From Chitinophagaceae bacterium (GTDB lineage Bacteria > Bacteroidota > Bacteroidia > Chitinophagales > Chitinophagaceae): 9,652 bases of DNA. The notes under the pieces were generated by a model. The model searched no databases. It saw only the letters and a program-made list of their open reading frames with translations, and had not been told where the DNA came from. A program made the position numbers and the translations under genes. Positions 5,200-9,652 of the stretch are shown piece by piece. Each line of letters opens with the position of its first letter. Position 1 is the stretch's first letter. The stretch is from positions 1-9,652 of the forward strand of contig PMUF01000634.1 in NCBI GenBank assembly GCA_003167015.1. The letters are read 5' to 3'.

Positions 5200-7789
5200 A
5201 TTTAACTAACTTCTCAGCCCGGAAAAGGTTGTCGGCAGTTTGCAGGATCTTGGCTCTCAACATGGGATTATAATCCGGGTGCCCCTTCAAAAAATTTCGC
5301 ACGACAGCCGCCGCCGTCGCCGTCTGGTACCAACCCAAACTGGCCTGCAGCCAGCTTTGAGGGAAAAAAACGTCCCCTGTACGCTGGATATCCTCCAGCC
5401 ACTCCAAGGTGGCCGGCAAATACTTTTCCGAAGCGCCCGCCCGCAGCGGATGATGCAGGTAGGACAAGGCCGGCAACACCCAGGCCTCTTTACGTCGGGC
5501 ATCTGCCAAAGACAGCGAGGCAAAATACCTGTCTCTTTCTCCCGCATCATCGGATAAAGCAGGCAGCAGGTATTGCAACCGCGCCCGGCGGTCCTTGTTC
5601 TGAATGCGGGTCAGCTGTTCCTGCAGGATTTCCCTGTAGCCGGGATAAGCCCGCAGCGCCAATGCCACCGCCAGACCGGTATAATCATCCTCGGATAATT
5701 TCACGCCGGCCGGTGGGCGCCGGTCCTTCCAGATGGCAAAAAGGCTGTCCTGGCCCTGTTTGCTGCGAACGATACTGGTATAGGTGCCGAATAATAATTT
5801 TTTTTCATTCTTCGAGGGCACCTGCTGCAACGCCTGCCAGAGGTCATCCTCCAGTCCGCCCGATATTGAATCCCGCAGCGCCGGGGAAAGGAAACGCCAG
5901 AAGATTGAGTTCACCTGGTCGAGCAGTATATTGAGGTTCAACTCTTCCGGTTCACGTGACAGGACCTTTCGATCGTATGCCAGCAATTGCCGGGGCGTCA
6001 GTACCTGCCCGTCAAGCATATTTTCGTACAGGTTGATGTAGCCGGCCGCACGCATCAGGGCTGTGGAGTTGGAAGAGCCAAACAACCATTTCACCGAATG
6101 GACGTCGGCAGGGAATACCCCATACCCCTCTCCCGATGAATTGAATACCACACATTCCGGCGCCTCTTTACCGTCTGCCGCCGCCAGCCGGACGGAGGCC
6201 GCATTCATGTTGACGGTCATTTGTTCGACCCTATCCGCATAGACCAGCGCTACGTCAAACACCTGCGGCCAAACCTTGGCCGAACCGTCCTCTCCCCGCT
6301 GGCGGATGACGAAATCGGTGATCTTTCCTCCGGCCTGCTGCAAATGATAGCCAAACTGCGGCCGCCCGGTACCGTTGACCCAAACTTCGTTCCAGGCAGC
6401 CAGATTGACGGCTGTATGCGCCTGCAGCGCGGCGATGAGATCGGGCCAGGAAGCATTACCGCCGGCATATTTCGCCAGATAATCCCTGAGCCCTGCCTGG
6501 AAAGCATCGGCGCCGATCAGGCGCTCCAACTGACGCATGACGATCGGCGCCTTGTTGTAGATGATGTTGCCATAAAGGGATCCCGCGTCCTGCAAATTGT
6601 CCAGGCGCTGGCGGATGGGATTGGCGCCTTCCGTCCGGTCGACACTATAGGCCGCCGGATAATGAGCCGTCAGGAATTTCAGGTCGTAATTATCATCCGG
6701 CAGCGTAATGCTGCTGATCTTATCGGCCATAAAATTGGCAAACACCTCCTTCATCCAGACATCGTTGAACCACGTCATGGTCACCATGTCGCCAAACCAC
6801 ATATGCGCAGTCTCATGGGACAAGAGATTGGAACGCCCGATGAACTGCTCACGGGTGGCGCCGGAATCCAGGAAGAGGCTGCTGGCCTTATACTGGATGG
6901 CCCCCGGATGCTCCATACCCCCGAACTGGAAATCGGGTATCGCCACAAAGCCGAACTTTTGAAAGGGATAGGCGATGCCGGTATATTGCTGCATGAAATG
7001 CAGGGCCTGCCCCTCGATGCGGAAAATAGAATCCAGGCTCAGGCCCAACCTGGTACTGTCCGTCTCGCGGTAAAAGAATTGCATGGGCCGGCCATCGACA
7101 ACCCGGGTCTCATCGCTGAAATGCCCGGCTGCAAATGAGAAAAGATAGGTACTGATCCTGTCGGAGGGCCGGAAATGGAGAATACAGCTATCGCCTGCCG
7201 TGACAGAATCCTGTAATAAAGCATTGCCCATGGCTTTCCAGCCTGCAGGAATGACGAGAGACAAGGTGAAGACGGATTTCAGATCCGGCTGATCGAAACA
7301 GGGAAAGAGGGTCCGTGCCCGGTCGGGCACCAATAAGGTATACAAAAAATCAGGGTTGCGGTTGAGAGCTCCATTGCCGGCGGTAAACAGGAGGTCGGCT
7401 GTATTGATGCCCTGGCGCAGGAGCGAAGCATCCAATAGCAGGTGCTCGTCCTTATATTTCACTGGCGCCACCTTGCCGTTTACCCGCAGTTCCGGGATCG
7501 CGTCCGGCGGTCCCTTGAAGTCCAGCAGCAGGGATCTGCCAGCGGATACCTTGTCCATGATAAAGGATACCCTGCACTGGCCTGTCACCGCCTCCTGCTT
7601 GTCGGCGGGAATACGAAAATGCAGATCATAATGAATATCTCTCAAATGGATACCCCGGTAAACGGCGAGGGACCGGGAAACACCCGGCAGTCCGATAGAG
7701 TCCGCAGGCTGCGCCCGGCCGGTCACTGGCAGGAATATCAGGATGAGAGGAATGGCGGTTGCCAACGATAGGGCATGAACGATACGCAT
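5198..7789 (-). CDS. M1 family zinc aminopeptidase (gluzincin), exported
   Basis: An 863-residue exported M1 metallopeptidase, expected to remove N-terminal residues from peptides. Residues 1-26 are a signal peptide (MRIVHALSLATAIPLILIFL core, ending GRA). The N-terminal beta domain covers about 40-225 and includes LFPCFDQPDLKSVF (161-174). The substrate-binding motif is GGMEH (290-294), replacing the usual GxMEN. The zinc site is HETAH (325-329), with 18 residues to Glu348 (WMKEVFANF, usually NEGFA). Tyr411 in IIYNKAP is the likely transition-state tyrosine. A second beta region starts near WVNGTGRPQFGY (470-481), and the C-terminal 300 residues look helical, like the usual M1 C-terminal superhelix. 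All zinc ligands are kept, so activity is likely. The ATG at 7789 is set by the signal peptide; no Shine-Dalgarno sequence is seen. It ends at the bidirectional terminator and diverges from the small unknown gene. Confidence 0.95.
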   Translation of the reverse strand: MRIVHALSLATAIPLILIFLPVTGRAQPADSIGLPGVSRSLAVYRGIHLRDIHYDLHFRIPADKQEAVTGQCRVSFIMDKVSAGRSLLLDFKGPPDAIPELRVNGKVAPVKYKDEHLLLDASLLRQGINTADLLFTAGNGALNRNPDFLYTLLVPDRARTLFPCFDQPDLKSVFTLSLVIPAGWKAMGNALLQDSVTAGDSCILHFRPSDRISTYLFSFAAGHFSDETRVVDGRPMQFFYRETDSTRLGLSLDSIFRIEGQALHFMQQYTGIAYPFQKFGFVAIPDFQFGGMEHPGAIQYKASSLFLDSGATREQFIGRSNLLSHETAHMWFGDMVTMTWFNDVWMKEVFANFMADKISSITLPDDNYDLKFLTAHYPAAYSVDRTEGANPIRQRLDNLQDAGSLYGNIIYNKAPIVMRQLERLIGADAFQAGLRDYLAKYAGGNASWPDLIAALQAHTAVNLAAWNEVWVNGTGRPQFGYHLQQAGGKITDFVIRQRGEDGSAKVWPQVFDVALVYADRVEQMTVNMNAASVRLAAADGKEAPECVVFNSSGEGYGVFPADVHSVKWLFGSSNSTALMRAAGYINLYENMLDGQVLTPRQLLAYDRKVLSREPEELNLNILLDQVNSIFWRFLSPALRDSISGGLEDDLWQALQQVPSKNEKKLLFGTYTSIVRSKQGQDSLFAIWKDRRPPAGVKLSEDDYTGLAVALALRAYPGYREILQEQLTRIQNKDRRARLQYLLPALSDDAGERDRYFASLSLADARRKEAWVLPALSYLHHPLRAGASEKYLPATLEWLEDIQRTGDVFFPQSWLQASLGWYQTATAAAVVRNFLKGHPDYNPMLRAKILQTADNLFRAEKLVK

Positions 7790-7859
7790 GAAGGGTAATT
7801 AAAGCAGGAAAATACGCCATTCTCTTTAATATATTATCAGGTATCGGTATATTGTAGCT
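7790..7859. promoter_or_regulatory. Divergent AT-rich intergenic region, presumed promoters
   Basis: These 70 bases must hold the 5' signals of both the M1 gene and the small plus-strand gene. I find only weak boxes: TATATTG at 7848-7854 on the plus strand, and TATTTTCC on the minus strand. Neither has a good -33 TTTG. A perfect 10-base AT palindrome, TAATATATTA, lies at 7827-7836. No promoter is called with confidence. Confidence 0.35.
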
Positions 7860-8312
7860 ATGATCAGGTCCCTGTTATTGCTGATGACAACCCTTATTCT
7901 ATTGTATTTTCCCCAGGACGTCAAAGTGGCCACATGGTCCGCCGGCACGCCGGATACGGACAACTATGAAAGTCTCGCCTTCTGGATAAAAGACGATCAA
8001 CGCGCCTACATCCGTTATGCACATGGCAATGACTCTGCCGATACCGAACTTGCCTGGCTGGGACCGGACTCCGTGGCCGGCCGGCGGGGTTTCAGGGCAG
8101 GTTTCCCGGTGCCGGACAACCGCACTTTATTCATCGCCCCCGACGGAGATTCCCTGTCGGTGTTCTTCCGCAGGAACAATCAACAACTCTACCGGGAGAA
8201 GTTTCACTGGGAAAATGAGAGCGGCCTGGGCGACAGCACCGCCGCCTGCGATATCTGCGCACAAAGCCAAAAACAGGCGACAGGCTGGCTCCGGAAATAT
8301 TTCTGGAAATAA
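7860..8312 (+). CDS. Small hypothetical exported or membrane-anchored protein
   Basis: I do not recognise this 150-residue protein. The N-terminus MIRSLLLLMTTLILLYF is a basic residue followed by a hydrophobic stretch, which fits a signal peptide or an N-terminal anchor. The middle (about 35-115) has alternating hydrophobic and polar residues suggestive of beta strands (ESLAFWIKDD, RAYIRYAHG, TLFIAPDGDSLSVFFRR). A CDIC pair (Cys130, Cys133) near the C-terminus is the only cysteine pair; it could form a disulfide or bind metal. Lack of the other expected residues argues against a thioredoxin-type enzyme. It diverges from the M1 peptidase gene and has no same-strand neighbour, so context says little. 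That it is coding is supported by length, a coherent leader and normal-looking codon use for the window. Confidence 0.7.
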   Translation: MIRSLLLLMTTLILLYFPQDVKVATWSAGTPDTDNYESLAFWIKDDQRAYIRYAHGNDSADTELAWLGPDSVAGRRGFRAGFPVPDNRTLFIAPDGDSLSVFFRRNNQQLYREKFHWENESGLGDSTAACDICAQSQKQATGWLRKYFWK

Positions 8313-8365
8313 GCTCGGCCTCAGGATTCCCCCTGGCGGCTCTCGGCGCGTTGGATCGACTTACC

Positions 8366-9652
8366 TCAGTTAATATTCAGCGTTTTGTCCTTGGGATATT
8401 TCACACTATAGCTGACCCTCAACTGACGGCTTTCACCGGCGGCCAATTCCAGGTTCCATGTCAGGATGCCAGTCTCCTTATCCACCGACGCACCGCCGCT
8501 ATCCAGCAACTCTTCCTCAATCTCCTTGTCTGAAGAGATCGGATATTGGTCCTTCAGCAATAGCCGGATCTTTTCCTTTTTATTATTCCTGACGGTGATC
8601 CCATAGGTAAACACCTGCTTTTTACTCGAACCAAGGAATTTCACACTGCTGTAGTCGGCGATCTTGCCCTTTTGGATAACGATCCTTCGATCGCGTCCCA
8701 GGGTAAGATTTAAGGTGTCCCGGGTGGACCCCGGATCGATATCGGACTTCCCTATATAAGTCCCCTCCACCATGATATTGGCTTCCCCGGGCAGCAGGTT
8801 GAGCTTCTGCCAGTCCGGCATCTGCCCCAGCAACCAGGCGTCCCTGTCCTGTCCGGCGGCAGCAAAGTATTGATAGGAACAAGGCGCCTGGTATTCCTTC
8901 AGGACCACTCCCTGCTCTTTCCCATTTCCGGGAATATCATAAGGAATATCAATATCGAAGACGACATCCATCTGCTGATCATTAACGGCAATATAATCCC
9001 CCAATTCTTCTTTCAGCGTGACAATGTACACACCGGCCTTCGCCCGATCGCCATACACGTCCGTAGCAGCCGACCCTTTCAACTGCTCGATCTTTTTGAT
9101 CGCCCGCTTGTCTATTTTTTCGAATTCAGGCTTGCTGACCTCCTGGCCATTCACGATATACAAAGGTTCGGTATAGCCAGGAGCTTCCTTATCCTCCCGA
9201 TCCTTCGATACGCTTAATCCGGTGACCACAACCTCGTTTAAAGAGGTGGTCCCTCTTAGCACTATGCGGGATCTATTCTCATCATACCCCATCACCACGG
9301 GCTCTACGAACCGCAAAAACTTTGTCTTCAACACCGGTGCATTGCCGCCCTCCGCGGGCTGTGCAGTGGAAAGGCTCAGCTTCACCTGTCGCCAATCAAT
9401 ACCCGAGGTCTGCGACAGCGTAGCCTTATACAGCAGATGAATGGGGTCGGTGCTATTAATCACCTTAAGGTCATAGGAGGGATCCCAGTGAGCAGCGGTG
9501 GTAAGGTAGGATATCCTAAGATCACAGGAACCCGCCACGGGACTCAATAGCTGAACATCGAGACTGCCGCCCGCCTTGCTGTTTTTCTTTTGTTCTTCCT
9601 CTATCTGGCTGTTCAGCCGGTCGCATTGTTGCTTCAGCTGTTGGGTCCGGTC
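8366..9652 (-). CDS. MuiA-like DUF4139 protein with a TonB-plug-like insert, 5' end missing
   Basis: The last 428 residues of a protein of the mucoidy-inhibitor MuiA / DUF4139 family; molecular function is unknown. The frame is open to the right edge, so the TTG at 9547 is internal and the N-terminal DUF4140-type region lies outside. Visible residues 1-25 are charged, Gln/Glu/Lys-rich and look like the end of the central coiled coil. DUF4139 begins near LRISYLTTAAHWDPSYDLKV and continues to about 135. It is then interrupted by a segment with SusC-like plug features (138-214) and resumes with DVVFDIDIPYDIP, LLPGEANIMVEGTYIGKS (286-303), TLGRDRRIV and the family's terminal VSYSVKYPKDK (413-423). 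It probably acts at the cell envelope, judged from the family. It converges with the small unknown gene; the 53 bases between the stops show no strong terminator. Confidence 0.9.
   Translation of the reverse strand, partial: DRTQQLKQQCDRLNSQIEEEQKKNSKAGGSLDVQLLSPVAGSCDLRISYLTTAAHWDPSYDLKVINSTDPIHLLYKATLSQTSGIDWRQVKLSLSTAQPAEGGNAPVLKTKFLRFVEPVVMGYDENRSRIVLRGTTSLNEVVVTGLSVSKDREDKEAPGYTEPLYIVNGQEVSKPEFEKIDKRAIKKIEQLKGSAATDVYGDRAKAGVYIVTLKEELGDYIAVNDQQMDVVFDIDIPYDIPGNGKEQGVVLKEYQAPCSYQYFAAAGQDRDAWLLGQMPDWQKLNLLPGEANIMVEGTYIGKSDIDPGSTRDTLNLTLGRDRRIVIQKGKIADYSSVKFLGSSKKQVFTYGITVRNNKKEKIRLLLKDQYPISSDKEIEEELLDSGGASVDKETGILTWNLELAAGESRQLRVSYSVKYPKDKTLNIN
9008..9241 (-). other. TonB-plug-like segment inside the DUF4139 protein
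   Basis: In order: LNEVVVTG, like the TonB-box region of SusC proteins; LYIVNGQEV, in the place of the plug's VIDGVP strand; KIDKRAIKKIEQLKG, in the place of the plug's PxDIESIEVLKG; then SAATDVYGDR and KAGVYIVTLK, in the place of SAAALYGSR and NGVILITTK. No beta-barrel follows; the sequence returns to DUF4139. The resemblance is by eye and motif order. Confidence 0.65.

Noticed and set aside
6221..7138. Long plus-strand open frame of 305 codons opposite the M1 gene
   Set aside because: It lies wholly antisense to a clear M1 peptidase, including the zinc site; its product has no coherent motifs or leader. It is a by-product of codon bias.
8313..8365. Possible terminator between the small gene and the DUF4139 gene
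   Set aside because: Only a 4-bp CAGG/CCTG pairing is visible, with no T-run on either strand.
9545..9547. TTG as start of the DUF4139 gene
   Set aside because: The frame stays open to 9652 and encodes the coiled-coil end expected before DUF4139, so this is an internal Leu codon.
1..9652. CRISPR array, tRNA/rRNA, insertion sequence, defence or secondary-metabolite system
   Set aside because: I looked on both strands and saw no regularly spaced repeats, no tRNA-like cloverleaf, no transposase or integrase motif and no defence-type domain.

Overview
The window reads as a chromosomal stretch of a Bacteroidota bacterium, probably of the Chitinophagaceae type. Four things point there. The start codons lack Shine-Dalgarno sequences, and several have A-rich upstream regions. 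The recognisable promoters fit the Bacteroidota TAnnTTTG / TTTG pattern. The M1 peptidase has the HETAH active-site variant I associate with this phylum. A MuiA/DUF4139 protein carries SusC-like sequence. No mobile element, CRISPR array, tRNA or rRNA is visible. Both ends cut through genes.

Layout from left to right: the 3' part of an exported PA-domain M28 zinc peptidase (+) converges with a minus-strand group read DUF4197 protein -> MFS transporter -> RlmK-like 23S rRNA methyltransferase. The last two of these overlap by 8 nt. The DUF4197 gene diverges from a Mip/FkpA-like FKBP prolyl isomerase (+) across a 145-bp region. That region holds two recognisable promoters and a perfect inverted repeat. 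The FKBP gene converges on a large M1 aminopeptidase (-), with three hairpins between them; the last is a bidirectional terminator. The M1 gene diverges, over 70 AT-rich bases, from a small unrecognised exported or anchored protein (+). The window ends inside a minus-strand MuiA-like DUF4139 protein.

Most of the products are predicted to act outside the cytoplasm: two zinc peptidases, a periplasmic folding catalyst, the DUF4197 protein, the small unknown and the DUF4139 protein. A loose theme of envelope protein folding and turnover is possible, but strand switching means only the DUF4197/MFS/RlmK group could be one operon. I see no complete new multi-gene system. The most unusual items are a TonB-plug-like segment inside the DUF4139 protein, the inverted repeat over the FKBP promoter, a promoter-like box 5 nt from the MFS start codon, and the MFS-RlmK overlap.
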